From Vibrio sp. AND4 (GTDB lineage Bacteria; Pseudomonadota; Gammaproteobacteria; Enterobacterales; Vibrionaceae): a stretch of DNA of 64,000 nt. Numbering within the stretch: position 1 is the first letter of the stretch; the number at the start of each line of letters is the position of its first letter. The notes beneath the pieces were generated by a model. The model did no database searches and was not told where the DNA came from. It saw only the letters and a list, made by a program, of their open reading frames with translations. Location of the stretch: NCBI RefSeq assembly GCF_000171815.1, contig NZ_ABGR01000001.1, positions 434,001-498,000 on the forward strand, read 5' to 3'. Position numbers and translations under genes: made by a program. Shown here piece by piece: positions 17,709 to 26,412 of the stretch.

Positions 17709-18089
17709 TTACTCTTCTTCGATAGAGTTTAGGTATTCGTCTGCATCTTTTAAGTCATTCAACTCCGATGGGTCTGAAAGCTTCACTTTCACAATCCAAC
17801 CACCTTCGTATGGTTCTTCATTGATTAGCTCTGGGCTGTCTTCTAGTTCTTCGTTGATTTCAACTACTGCACCGGTGACAGGCGAGTAGATGTCTGAAGC
17901 CGCTTTTACAGACTCAACCAAAGAAAAGCTTTCGCCCGCTTCGACTTCATCATTCTCTTCTGGCAGGTCAACGAATACCACGTCACCTAGCATCTCTTGA
18001 GCGTGCTCTGAAATACCGATCGTTACTGTGCCGTCACCGTTGTCACGTACCCACTCGTGGCTATCTGTAAACTTCAGTGTTTTGTCCAT
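17709..18089 (-). CDS. gcvH: Glycine cleavage system H protein
   Basis: 126 residues, about the usual length. The lipoyl-attachment lysine is Lys62 in the motif ESVKAASDIYSP. The protein shuttles the aminomethyl group of glycine between the P and T proteins and is re-oxidised by the shared lipoamide dehydrogenase, which is not in this window. It follows glyA by 51 bases and is probably co-transcribed with it, ending at the hairpin at 17658-17696. Confidence 0.97.
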   Translation of the reverse strand: MDKTLKFTDSHEWVRDNGDGTVTIGISEHAQEMLGDVVFVDLPEENDEVEAGESFSLVESVKAASDIYSPVTGAVVEINEELEDSPELINEEPYEGGWIVKVKLSDPSELNDLKDADEYLNSIEEE

Positions 18090-18140
18090 TGCTTAATCTC
18101 CAAATAACTTGTTAGGATCTATTCTGATTTAAAAAATTGC

Positions 18141-19436
18141 TTACTGGTAAAGAGGGAAGCGACTGCAAAGCTCTTTGACTTGCTTACGCACGCGTTGTTC
18201 AATGATTGCGTCACCTTCTGGGTTACTAACCAAACCATCCAGTACGTCACCAATCCAATTACCGATGAGTTTGAATTCTTCAGCGCCAAAGCCGCGGCTT
18301 GTGCCCGCAGGCGTACCTAAACGTATGCCCGATGTAATCATAGGCTTCTCTGTGTCGAATGGGATGCCATTTTTGTTACATGTGATGCCTGCACGCTCTA
18401 GCGCTTCTTCTGCTTTATTGCCTTTCAAACCTTTAGGACGTAGATCAACCAGCATTAAGTGCGTATCGGTGCCACCAGTGACAATGTCACATCCGCGAGC
18501 TTGCAACACTTCAGCCATGACTTTAGCGTTGTTGATCACTGAATTAATGTAAGTTTTGAATTCTGGACCGAGCGCCTCACCGAATGCCACTGCTTTGGAA
18601 GCGATCACGTGCATCAGTGGGCCGCCTTGCAAGCCCGGGAATACCGCAGAGTTGATTTTCTTAATAATGGCTTCGTGGTTGGTCAGAATCATACCGCCAC
18701 GTGGGCCACGCAATGTTTTGTGCGTTGTTGTCGTCACTACATGTGCGTGTGGAAGCGGGCTAGGGTGTGCACCCGTTGCGATAAGACCAGCGATGTGTGC
18801 CATGTCGACCATCAGAATTGCGTTGATTTCGTCTGCGATTTCACGAAATTTTGCGAAGTCGATAGTACGTGGGATAGCGCTACCACCCGCGATGATCATT
18901 TTAGGTTGGTGCTCAAGTGCCAGTTGGCGAACGTCTTCGTAATTGATTTCCAGTGTTTCACGGTCGACACCGTATTGCACAGCGTTAAACCATTTACCAG
19001 AGAGGGCTGGGCGTGCACCGTGCGTTAGGTGACCGCCTGCGTCGAGAGACATACCAAGAATGGTGTCACCCGGTTGCAGCAGCGCCAGTTTTACCGCTCC
19101 GTTTGCTTGAGCGCCTGAGTGGGGTTGAACGTTTGCGTATTCACAATTGAAAAGTTTTTTTGCGCGTTCGATAGCAATGGCTTCCACTGTATCGACGTGC
19201 TCACAACCACCATAGTAACGGCGACCTGGATAACCCTCAGCGTATTTGTTTGTCAGGCACGTGCCTTGAGCTTGCATTACCGCTTTAGAAACGATGTTCT
19301 CAGAAGCGATAAGTTCGATTTGTTCGCTTTGGCGAGTGAATTCAGCCTGAATTCCAGCAAAGACGGCATCATCTGTTGCAGAGAGATTGGTAGAGAAAAA
19401 GTTTTCCAAGCTGTGGTTAGGGTAACTCTTGTTCAT
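18141..19436 (-). CDS. glyA: Serine hydroxymethyltransferase
   Basis: 431 residues, about 14 longer than E. coli GlyA (417), mostly from an N-terminal extension ([14 protein letters not shown]). The pyridoxal phosphate lysine is Lys240 in [16 protein letters not shown]. It interconverts serine and glycine with tetrahydrofolate. Placement with gcvH makes this probably a second, glycine-catabolism-linked copy, because Vibrio usually has another glyA elsewhere. It is transcribed away from the XRE-cupin regulator gene, with a perfect palindrome in the shared upstream region. Confidence 0.96.
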   Translation of the reverse strand: MNKSYPNHSLENFFSTNLSATDDAVFAGIQAEFTRQSEQIELIASENIVSKAVMQAQGTCLTNKYAEGYPGRRYYGGCEHVDTVEAIAIERAKKLFNCEYANVQPHSGAQANGAVKLALLQPGDTILGMSLDAGGHLTHGARPALSGKWFNAVQYGVDRETLEINYEDVRQLALEHQPKMIIAGGSAIPRTIDFAKFREIADEINAILMVDMAHIAGLIATGAHPSPLPHAHVVTTTTHKTLRGPRGGMILTNHEAIIKKINSAVFPGLQGGPLMHVIASKAVAFGEALGPEFKTYINSVINNAKVMAEVLQARGCDIVTGGTDTHLMLVDLRPKGLKGNKAEEALERAGITCNKNGIPFDTEKPMITSGIRLGTPAGTSRGFGAEEFKLIGNWIGDVLDGLVSNPEGDAIIEQRVRKQVKELCSRFPLYQ

Positions 19437-19811
19437 GGTAGTTGACCTTCCAAATCTGAAAATGAGCCCGCGGTAGAAGTATTATGTTTGCGATGATGGC
19501 TCATTTGTCCTCAAAACAGCTGAACTGCATAGCAGAACAGAGTGACTCTCGGCCCGAAGAAAGTGGGCAAAACTCCGTTGGATTGTGATTTTCCTAGCCA
19601 ATCTATTACGGAAATATGCATCTCTATAGCTAACAAGTTGGTAACATAGCGTTTGAGGCACGAACAATCAACCAAAAATTTCCTATAGGAAACGTGATTT
19701 CTGGTTTTGTTAACAAGAGCACGCTTTAATTAACTTGGTGTCCTTTTATCCACTATGGGCTTCATGCACAATGCTAGAGGACAGGTATAAGGGAGTTTTA
19801 TAGAGGGATTT
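19437..19811. promoter_or_regulatory. Divergent control region between glyA and the XRE-cupin regulator
   Basis: 375 bases without a credible gene. It must hold promoters for both genes and contains the palindrome at 19679-19692. I looked for a glycine riboswitch and did not find its conserved core. Confidence 0.6.
19679..19692. promoter_or_regulatory. Palindromic operator candidate for the XRE-cupin regulator
   Basis: A perfect 14-base palindrome, TTTCCTATAGGAAA, lies 120 bases before the regulator start and 243 before glyA. A related site, TTTCTTATAGTGAAA, lies upstream of gcvT at 20453-20467. The recurrence next to both halves of the glycine cleavage locus suggests one DNA-binding regulator. 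Confidence 0.55.
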
Positions 19812-20435
19812 ATGACAGAAAACATTTACGATGAATACCCGTCAATGACATTGGCGAAAGAGCGACAAGATCGAAATATCGAACCGCTGAAGCTAGGTCA
19901 ACGCATCAAAGATATCCGCTCCAAACTCGGTATTACTCTAGAGGAGGCGAGCCAACGCACAGGCCTTGCGCGTTCGACGTTGAGTAAGATTGAGAATGAG
20001 CAGATTTCACCGACGTTCCAAGCGATGCAAAAATTAGCTAACGGCTTGCAAATCGATATGCCACAACTGTTTGAACCACCAAGGAAAAAGGTAGCGACAG
20101 GGCGCAGGGATGTGACCAAGAAAAAAGAGGGAAAACCACATCCTACCCAAACCTATGAGCATGAGCTGTTAGCCACTCAACTTTCTAATAAAAAAATGAT
20201 GCCTTTTAAAAGCCAGATTCGTGCCCGCAGTTTTGACGAATACAAAGACTGGGTACGTCACGATGGCGAAGAGTTTTTGCTTATCTTATCTGGCCAAGTG
20301 ACGCTTTATTCCGAGTTCTATGAGCCCGTAGTATTGAGCGAGGGTGACAGTGTTTATTACGATGCGAATATGGGTCACATGTTGACCAGTGTGAGCGAGG
20401 AAGACGCGCACATTTTGTGGGTGACCGCCAAATAG
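19812..20435 (+). CDS. XRE-family regulator with C-terminal cupin (glycine cleavage locus)
   Basis: 207 residues. A helix-turn-helix of the XRE type spans about residues 25-85 (GITLEEASQRTGLARSTLSKIE). A basic linker (RKKVATGRRDV) follows, then a cupin sensor domain from about 130 (HDGEEFLLILSGQVTLYSEF and EGDSVYYDANMGHML). This layout is common for regulators that sense a small amino acid or amine in the cupin. Divergent from glyA-gcvH and directly upstream of gcvT, it is the obvious candidate for local control, perhaps with glycine as signal. That role is inference. Confidence 0.85.
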   Translation: MTENIYDEYPSMTLAKERQDRNIEPLKLGQRIKDIRSKLGITLEEASQRTGLARSTLSKIENEQISPTFQAMQKLANGLQIDMPQLFEPPRKKVATGRRDVTKKKEGKPHPTQTYEHELLATQLSNKKMMPFKSQIRARSFDEYKDWVRHDGEEFLLILSGQVTLYSEFYEPVVLSEGDSVYYDANMGHMLTSVSEEDAHILWVTAK

Positions 20436-20452
20436 TGATAAATAGTTGTAAA

Positions 20453-20467
20453 TTTCTTATAGTGAAA
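20453..20467. promoter_or_regulatory. Second operator candidate upstream of gcvT
   Basis: TTTCTTATAGTGAAA resembles the palindrome at 19679-19692, with one extra central base, and lies just after the XRE-cupin stop codon and about 230 bases before gcvT. Confidence 0.4.
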
Positions 20468-20694
20468 GCAAACGATTGCTATTGGCTTTTAATGCGTTAT
20501 GATGGCGTTTAATTGATGATAATTCAGTCAGAAAGGCGTCTTGTTCACGGCCTTGGATGTGACTGGAATGTTAAAAGTCACACTTTTGCAAGTCGAACGA
20601 TACCTGTTCGTGCAATATTAGAGCAAGCATGTTTATTATTGGAAACACAGCGAATGCCGACAGCATTCTCGGGTCTATTTAAATGGAGACGAAA

Positions 20695-21813
20695 ATGACT
20701 CAAGAACTTCTGAAAACACCACTGCATGCACTTCACGTTGAAGTAGGCGCAAAGATGGTCCCGTTCGCGGGTTACGACATGCCAGTTCAATACCCACTCG
20801 GCGTGAAGAAAGAACATTTACACACACGTGACGCAGCAGGTCTGTTCGATGTTTCTCACATGGGTCAACTTCGTTTGATTGGTGATGGTGCCGCCGCTTT
20901 CCTAGAGACTCTGGTCCCAGTGGATATTGTTGACTTAGAAGAGGGCAAGCAACGTTACGCGTTCTTTACTAACGATCAGGGCGGTATTATGGACGATTTG
21001 ATGGTGGCCAACCTGGGCGATCATCTGTTCGTGGTGGTCAATGCGGCTTGTAAAGAACAAGACATTGCGCACCTCCAAGCGCATCTTCCTCCTAGCGTTG
21101 AGCTCGAAGTCATTGATGATCGTGCGCTGTTGGCGCTTCAAGGGCCGAAAGCAGCGGAAGTACTCGCGAGCTTAGCGCCTGAAGTCGCTGATATGCTGTT
21201 TATGGATGTTCGTAACGTAGAGTTGCTTGGCGTTGAGTGCATTGTTTCTCGTAGTGGTTACACCGGTGAAGATGGTTACGAAATCTCGGTACCGGCTGAC
21301 AAAGCCGTTGAGCTTGCCCTTGAGTTAACTGGCAAAGAGGAAGTGGAGTGGATCGGCCTTGGTGCTCGTGACTCACTTCGTCTTGAGTGTGGTCTGTGTC
21401 TGTACGGTCACGACCTAAACACAACCACGACTCCGGTTGAAGCCAGCTTATTATGGGGTATCCAAAAAGTGCGTCGTGCGGGTGGTGAGCGTGAGGGTGG
21501 GTTCCCAGGTGTGGACATCATTCTTAACCAGATCGAAACTAAAGACGTGGCACGTAAGCGTATTGGCTTAGTCGGTCAAACGAAAGCACCGGTACGTGAG
21601 GGGGTAGAGCTGTTCGACGCTGATGGTAACAAGATTGGCGTGGTAACCAGTGGAACAGCAGGGCCAAACGCAGGTAAACCTGTTTCCATGGGTTATGTTC
21701 GCGCTGACCTTGCGGTGGTTGGTACTGAGTTGTTCGCAGAAGTTCGTGGTAAAATGCTTCCAATGACGGTAGAAAAAATGCCGTTTGTACCGCAACGATA
21801 CTACCGCGGTTAA
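20695..21813 (+). CDS. gcvT: Aminomethyltransferase (glycine cleavage T protein)
   Basis: 372 residues. It transfers the methylene group from aminomethyl-GcvH to tetrahydrofolate and releases ammonia. Recognisable GcvT features: MPVQYPLGVKKEHLHTRDAAGLFDVSHMGQ at the N-terminus (residues about 28-57), SRSGYTGEDGYEISVP in the middle and the C-terminal barrel with GKPVSMGYV. An upstream ATG at 20683 exists, but GGAG placed six bases before 20695 points to the second ATG. It stands on the opposite strand from gcvP and gcvH, with a 259-base leader after the regulator gene. The leader has no glycine riboswitch that I can recognise. Confidence 0.97.
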   Translation: MTQELLKTPLHALHVEVGAKMVPFAGYDMPVQYPLGVKKEHLHTRDAAGLFDVSHMGQLRLIGDGAAAFLETLVPVDIVDLEEGKQRYAFFTNDQGGIMDDLMVANLGDHLFVVVNAACKEQDIAHLQAHLPPSVELEVIDDRALLALQGPKAAEVLASLAPEVADMLFMDVRNVELLGVECIVSRSGYTGEDGYEISVPADKAVELALELTGKEEVEWIGLGARDSLRLECGLCLYGHDLNTTTTPVEASLLWGIQKVRRAGGEREGGFPGVDIILNQIETKDVARKRIGLVGQTKAPVREGVELFDADGNKIGVVTSGTAGPNAGKPVSMGYVRADLAVVGTELFAEVRGKMLPMTVEKMPFVPQRYYRG

Positions 21814-21823
21814 TAGTATGAAT

Positions 21824-21860
21824 CCATTGGCGTAGTAAAACAGTTTTGTTACGCCAATGG
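21824..21860 (+). terminator. Long hairpin after gcvT
   Basis: CCATTGGCGTA pairs with TACGCCAATGG, with further A/T pairing inside the loop. It lacks a T tract, so it may be a transcript-stabilising hairpin rather than a classic terminator. Confidence 0.6.
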
Positions 21861-22005
21861 AGCCACTCCCCAGTGATGACGTTTAGCGAGAGTGGATAGG
21901 ACACTCGCGCAGCTAAGGGAAAATAGCGGCAAATAAACCATTCAAATTTTTGAATAAAGTTTGACTTCATCCATACTGTAATTTTAGTTAACTTTTTAAT
22001 TGCGT

Positions 22006-22914
22006 ATGGACTTAAACCTACTTAAAACCTTTGATACCGTGTTCCAAACGCGGAGTGTCAGTGGCGCCGCTGATGCGCTAGGCATATCCGCCCCCGCAAT
22101 AAGCCAAGCGCTCAATCGACTTCGCGAGCAGTATCAAGATCCGCTTTTTATCCGCAGTGGACGAGGTATTATCCCAACAAATTTCGCTATGGAGCTCCAC
22201 GCCGAAATACAGGAACCACTCAATCTATTACTCCATGGTGTAAAATCACGCCTACATTTTGACGCGCTCAATAGTCATAGAACATTTCGTATTTCCAGTC
22301 ATAAAGATATCGACTTGCTTGTCGTTCCGCCGTTTACTGCATATCGCTCAATACACGCACCTAATACTAAGATTGAAGCGAGCCCCGGTCACCTCACTGT
22401 GATAGATAGACAAAACGACCTCCGCCATCATAGAGTCGATATTGCTCTTTCTACTATTCCATTACAGGAGTACGGCTTTCTCAACCATAAGCTTTTTGAA
22501 GAAGAGTTGGTCGTCGTAGCGAGTATTGATCACCCAAGAGTTCAAGGACAGATTACGGCTGATCAGTTTTTCTCAGAACCACATATCTTAATGGAAACAG
22601 ATACACTGAATCAGTACACTTTAAAGTTGGTTTCTCAAATCGATTTTCCGCAACTCAACGTGGGGTATAAAACAAATTCAACCTTACACGGCCTTATTTT
22701 AGCAAGCGAGACTGACTGGTTATGCATCAGCACTCGGCGGCTTACATCAAAACTTAACACAAACAATCAGTTCCAAGTCCTTCAAATTCCATTCGAAATA
22801 GAACCCATTCCTATCTATATGATTTGGCATAAATTTCAAAGCAAAGATAACGGTCACGTTTGGTTAAGAAACGCTTTGATAGAAGCGACTCAAGCCTTCC
22901 GTAACGAAAGCTGA
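22006..22914 (+). CDS. LysR-family transcriptional regulator
   Basis: 302 residues from the ATG at 22006 (an in-frame TTG lies six bases upstream). The N-terminus is a classic LysR helix-turn-helix (LNLLKTFDTVFQTRSVSGAA, then AISQALNRLREQYQDPLFIR). The rest is a periplasmic-binding-protein-like effector domain ending with residues such as IYMIWHKFQSKDNGHVWLR, typical of the NodD/LeuO-type branch. It lies upstream of, and on the same strand as, an HlyD-DUF2955 efflux pair and probably controls it. The ligand is unknown. Confidence 0.9.
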   Translation: MDLNLLKTFDTVFQTRSVSGAADALGISAPAISQALNRLREQYQDPLFIRSGRGIIPTNFAMELHAEIQEPLNLLLHGVKSRLHFDALNSHRTFRISSHKDIDLLVVPPFTAYRSIHAPNTKIEASPGHLTVIDRQNDLRHHRVDIALSTIPLQEYGFLNHKLFEEELVVVASIDHPRVQGQITADQFFSEPHILMETDTLNQYTLKLVSQIDFPQLNVGYKTNSTLHGLILASETDWLCISTRRLTSKLNTNNQFQVLQIPFEIEPIPIYMIWHKFQSKDNGHVWLRNALIEATQAFRNES

Positions 22915-23287
22915 AACTGCCATCTACATCATCCTAAAGTATGCTCCTCCGTGCCTCCACGCTCTATGTTGTAACTTGGATAAGTGCAACTACTGCCGTA
23001 ATGGCAATGGAAAGATTCGTGACGGCAATTAAGTACAACTTAAAAGCTGATTAAGCTTCACACAATCGATCTCAGATAAACTTCGTTTTATTCTTCTAGC
23101 GAAAGAAATACATCTACATAAGTGATTTACAGATGCATGAGATATTTTGAATCGCTGCCACGTCTACACACTCAGTTATTCTCGTACAAGTCATCTTGGA
23201 TTTATTTGGGTACATAGTCCGTTCCGAATTATCCATACCTTTATCCAAGCCAAATCACTGACACATCAACTCTGGAGATCATGAAGA
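22915..23287. promoter_or_regulatory. 373-base gap before the HlyD-type gene
   Basis: No gene seen. It contains an inverted repeat TGCCGT (22994-22999) and ACGGCA (23022-23027) that could be part of a regulator site, and a GGAG 12 bases before the HlyD start. Confidence 0.4.
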
Positions 23288-24349
23288 ATGAATTTACAAC
23301 ATTGTACTCGTAAAGTTGGTATGACTGTCTTTATCATTTTGCTGTTACTCGGAGCAAGCATGGTGCTCAGTGATTTATACGCACCATTTACGACCAATGC
23401 GTACCTACAAAAGTACGTCGTATCCATTACGACCGAGGTGAAAGGTAACGTAGAAAGGATTTTTGTCCACAACGGAGACTTTGTAAAAGAAGGAGACCCA
23501 TTATTCTCGATTGATAAGCACGATATCGTTGAAGACCGAGGCGTTGCCTACGCGAATATGGTGATTATCCAACAACACCTGAGTCGTTTACGAGTCGAAA
23601 TCAGTCAGACTGAAGAAAAAATAGAGCAACAAAAAGAGAGCCTTAACAATAAGAAACGCCACTTTCTACGCTACAAAACGCTGAGCAAAAAACACACGAT
23701 TAGTACAGAGCAGCTCGACGATGCGCGCTTAGAGTACCTAGAAGCAAGGAAAGATCTACAAGATAGCCAACTTGAGCTTGAATCTAAGCAGATTGAGTTG
23801 GGAAAAGACGGAGGCAATGGTGGTTTACTGTTGGCACAAGCCTTGTTGGATAGATCAGACAGCAAAATCGCTAAAACGACCACCTATGCGCCAGTTTCTG
23901 GCTTGGTCACCAATATGCAGTTAAACGTTGGTGAAGCAATTAACAGTAGCCGCCCGCAGGTTGCTATTACATCTGGAAAACATACTAGGCTCATTGCAAA
24001 CTTCAACGAGAAAGCTTTGGGCAAGCTCGATGGTGCAAATGTCCTTGTTGTATTTGATGCTTTACCGGGTCAAATCTTTGAAGGGAAGGTCACTTCAAAA
24101 GACTCAGCAGTTCAATTCGCACTGCATGCCGATGCCGATATAGGTAAAGAAGCCTACATACAACGTGACGATCGTTGGATAAGAAAAAGTCAACAAGTTC
24201 GCTCTGTGATTGAAATAGACAATTTACCCGCAGAGCTAGTTTCTGGATCAAAAGCCACGGCAATGATCAAGCCTAAAAATCATGGGTTTTGGAGAACCTT
24301 CAGCTCAACAATCATGACATTTATATCTTGGTTCCACTTTATCTATTAA
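23288..24349 (+). CDS. HlyD-family membrane fusion protein
   Basis: 353 residues. An N-terminal membrane anchor (about residues 10-32, MTVFIILLLLGASMVL) is followed by the first half of a lipoyl-like domain (ITTEVKGNVERIFVHNGDFVKEGDPLF). A coiled-coil hairpin (about 80-165) rich in Lys, Glu and Gln comes next, then the second lipoyl half (TTYAPVSGLVTNMQLNVGEAI) and a beta-barrel. Such proteins bridge an inner-membrane transporter to the outer membrane. The DUF2955 gene follows after 10 bases, so the two form an operon. The substrate is unknown. Confidence 0.88.
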   Translation: MNLQHCTRKVGMTVFIILLLLGASMVLSDLYAPFTTNAYLQKYVVSITTEVKGNVERIFVHNGDFVKEGDPLFSIDKHDIVEDRGVAYANMVIIQQHLSRLRVEISQTEEKIEQQKESLNNKKRHFLRYKTLSKKHTISTEQLDDARLEYLEARKDLQDSQLELESKQIELGKDGGNGGLLLAQALLDRSDSKIAKTTTYAPVSGLVTNMQLNVGEAINSSRPQVAITSGKHTRLIANFNEKALGKLDGANVLVVFDALPGQIFEGKVTSKDSAVQFALHADADIGKEAYIQRDDRWIRKSQQVRSVIEIDNLPAELVSGSKATAMIKPKNHGFWRTFSSTIMTFISWFHFIY

Positions 24350-24359
24350 GGAGCAGGAT

Positions 24360-25370
24360 ATGAATACAAATGTGATTGTGAGGACGAGTGTGTTTTTTAC
24401 TGCTTCCATTGTGCTGGCTGAACTTTTCAACATGCGGTCAGTTGTCTTATGTATCTTTTTGGGCCATACGCTTATTGGTGGGCATAAATTCAACTTTGTT
24501 AAGTCAGGGTTTTATATCATACGAATTCTCAGCTCTGTCGTCGTGGGGACTCTAGTGGGAGAAATATTCTACAACAATCTATTTTTTACTATATTAATCA
24601 GTGCATTGCTGCTCTGGGGCTTACTCTACTTCATTAAGTATCCATCGCAAATAATTACGTACAGCGTGCCTGTGTTCCTTTATTGCTATGCTCTGATTAA
24701 TACGACTAGCGGCTTTATTATGGAGGACACCATTCGAGAGCTTCTCTTTGCCGTTGCTTATATGATTCCTCTAGCTTGGCTATGCTTCAAATTGTTCCCT
24801 TCTAAACATGTTGATACTGGTCAGGTTGAATTAAAACAAGAGTCTCAAATATCCGAACGGCATAAACAATGGATTGTTGCTCTTATTATTTGCGCCTTAA
24901 CGATATTTTTAGCGATTGAAATTGGTCGCGCTCTTTTCTGTTTATCTGTTGCGATCAACGTCGCACTCCGCTCCAGTGTAAAACAGGGCAAATTGGTTAT
25001 CGCTTCTATTATTCCGATACAAATTACTGGCTGTTTAGTTGGGATGTTTTTTAATGTCTTGATGCTGGGCCACCAAAATAATATAGCTTTATTCGCGGTT
25101 CTATTATTTTTATTTACCACTGTGATAATTTATTTTTCTCTACATGAGGACCTGCGCCATAAAGACATACCTAACTTTGAAGTCGGTTTCATGTCTGCGG
25201 TATTAGTCCCGGTTACCCTCTACACTCACTCAACTGGGTTCAATGTGGAGCCCTTTATCGAAAGGGCATTTGATATGATGTGCACTTGGATATTGTTGAG
25301 CGTGGTGATGGGTATAACGCTTTATTTTAAAAACAAATTCTCATATAACCATGAGGTGATTTCAGAATAA
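24360..25370 (+). CDS. DUF2955 inner-membrane transport protein
   Basis: 336 residues with about ten membrane segments in two groups separated by a short cytoplasmic loop (about residues 150-172). The pattern fits DUF2955, a relative of the FUSC/AaeB efflux family that is regularly found next to an HlyD-type adaptor. The family name is from memory. The gene starts at an ATG with AAGGAGC eight bases upstream. Likely role: export of an aromatic or other small compound with the preceding adaptor, under the upstream LysR regulator. Confidence 0.75.
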   Translation: MNTNVIVRTSVFFTASIVLAELFNMRSVVLCIFLGHTLIGGHKFNFVKSGFYIIRILSSVVVGTLVGEIFYNNLFFTILISALLLWGLLYFIKYPSQIITYSVPVFLYCYALINTTSGFIMEDTIRELLFAVAYMIPLAWLCFKLFPSKHVDTGQVELKQESQISERHKQWIVALIICALTIFLAIEIGRALFCLSVAINVALRSSVKQGKLVIASIIPIQITGCLVGMFFNVLMLGHQNNIALFAVLLFLFTTVIIYFSLHEDLRHKDIPNFEVGFMSAVLVPVTLYTHSTGFNVEPFIERAFDMMCTWILLSVVMGITLYFKNKFSYNHEVISE

Positions 25371-25389
25371 AATACTATTATATGTATCT

Positions 25390-26136
25390 TTATGTTCTTT
25401 TTATGGACATCCTTGAAGCGGTCAGTTCTTCAATCGGACAACACATCTTGATGACAATGTCACTCAGATGAGTTGGGTGAATCATTTTTTCTTTGCTGAT
25501 GCCAAACTGATTCGCCATGATGGTGTTGAACAACTCCCAATGTTTGAGTAACGCCTTCTCGCGGCTTTCTGCCTGCGGCCATGTTTTTTGCATCATAGGC
25601 GTTAAGCTAACTGCGCCATGAGCAAACAACAACATTTGCCACTTAGACTCCCACTGGTCGGTTGGTGATTCAGAGTTCTCACGGTTATAATCCGAGAACA
25701 GTTGCGTGAAGATCGCCGCAAATTCATCTTCTGAACGCAAGAAGTATTGCAGTAGGGCATCGTCATCTTGACGAATTGCATCTGCAATCATCTGGATGGG
25801 GTGCGGATTCATGAGCGCAAATGCCAACATTCTGACCATGAACAAGTAGATTTTTTGGTTAGACGGGGTGTTTTCTGGCATTTCGCTGATAAGCTGTGCC
25901 ATGTAGCCTTGCATGAAGTCGTCCATGCCGTCACTCACTGCTTGCCAGATTTTTTCTTTACTGCCGAAGTGGTGGCGAATCAAACTGTGGGACACCCCCG
26001 CTTTTTCGCTAATATTGCGCAGCGAAACTCGTTCAAATCCTAGCTCACAGAACATGTTCGCCGCGACTTTAAGGATCAGGCACTTAGTCTGCTCGGCGGC
26101 TTCGGCACTTCTGCGGCCTTGCTTTCTTTCTGTCAT
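25390..26136 (-). CDS. TetR-family transcriptional regulator
   Basis: 248 residues with an N-terminal TetR helix-turn-helix (CELGFERVSLRNISEKAG then VSHSLIRHHFGSKEKIW, about residues 33-65). The ligand-binding helical domain follows, with a C-terminal tail that I cannot match. It converges with the efflux operon 19 bases away and lies upstream of the iutA terminator, so its target is not obvious. Candidates are the adjacent efflux genes or its own promoter in the 276-base gap to the right. Confidence 0.88.
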   Translation of the reverse strand: MTERKQGRRSAEAAEQTKCLILKVAANMFCELGFERVSLRNISEKAGVSHSLIRHHFGSKEKIWQAVSDGMDDFMQGYMAQLISEMPENTPSNQKIYLFMVRMLAFALMNPHPIQMIADAIRQDDDALLQYFLRSEDEFAAIFTQLFSDYNRENSESPTDQWESKWQMLLFAHGAVSLTPMMQKTWPQAESREKALLKHWELFNTIMANQFGISKEKMIHPTHLSDIVIKMCCPIEELTASRMSIKRT

Positions 26137-26370
26137 GGCTCGAATTTTCCCGAATATTAGTCAACGCCATTACTTTTACCAGAAATGGATCACCTTGACT
26201 AGGCACCTTGAACTCTCGTGATGATTTTTTGAACGATACGTCAAGGGGTTATATTTTTAATTCACGTAGATAAGTAGGGGGCTGCGCGCTTATGATGAGT
26301 TTATACCGTTTGGCGGAGGGCGTGATGATTATCCTGTTTCTAACCTGTCGCTTGCCTGTTTGTTGATAAT

Positions 26371-26394
26371 AAAAAACCGCCCACAGTTGGGCGG
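26371..26394 (-). terminator. Terminator of iutA
   Basis: CCGCCCA pairs with TGGGCGG around CAGT, followed on the minus strand by TTTTTTATTAT. Confidence 0.9.
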
Positions 26395-26412
26395 CTTCTG
26401 GTATTCAAGTGA

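Noticed and set aside
19437..20694. Glycine riboswitch upstream of glyA or gcvT
   Set aside because: Glycine riboswitches are known in Vibrio, but I could not find the conserved aptamer core (the CACCGAAG region and the later CAGG-AAAAGGAC motif) in either leader on the right strand.
21539..21970. 143-codon ORF on the minus strand opposite gcvT
   Set aside because: It overlaps the conserved 3' part of gcvT and has no recognisable product.
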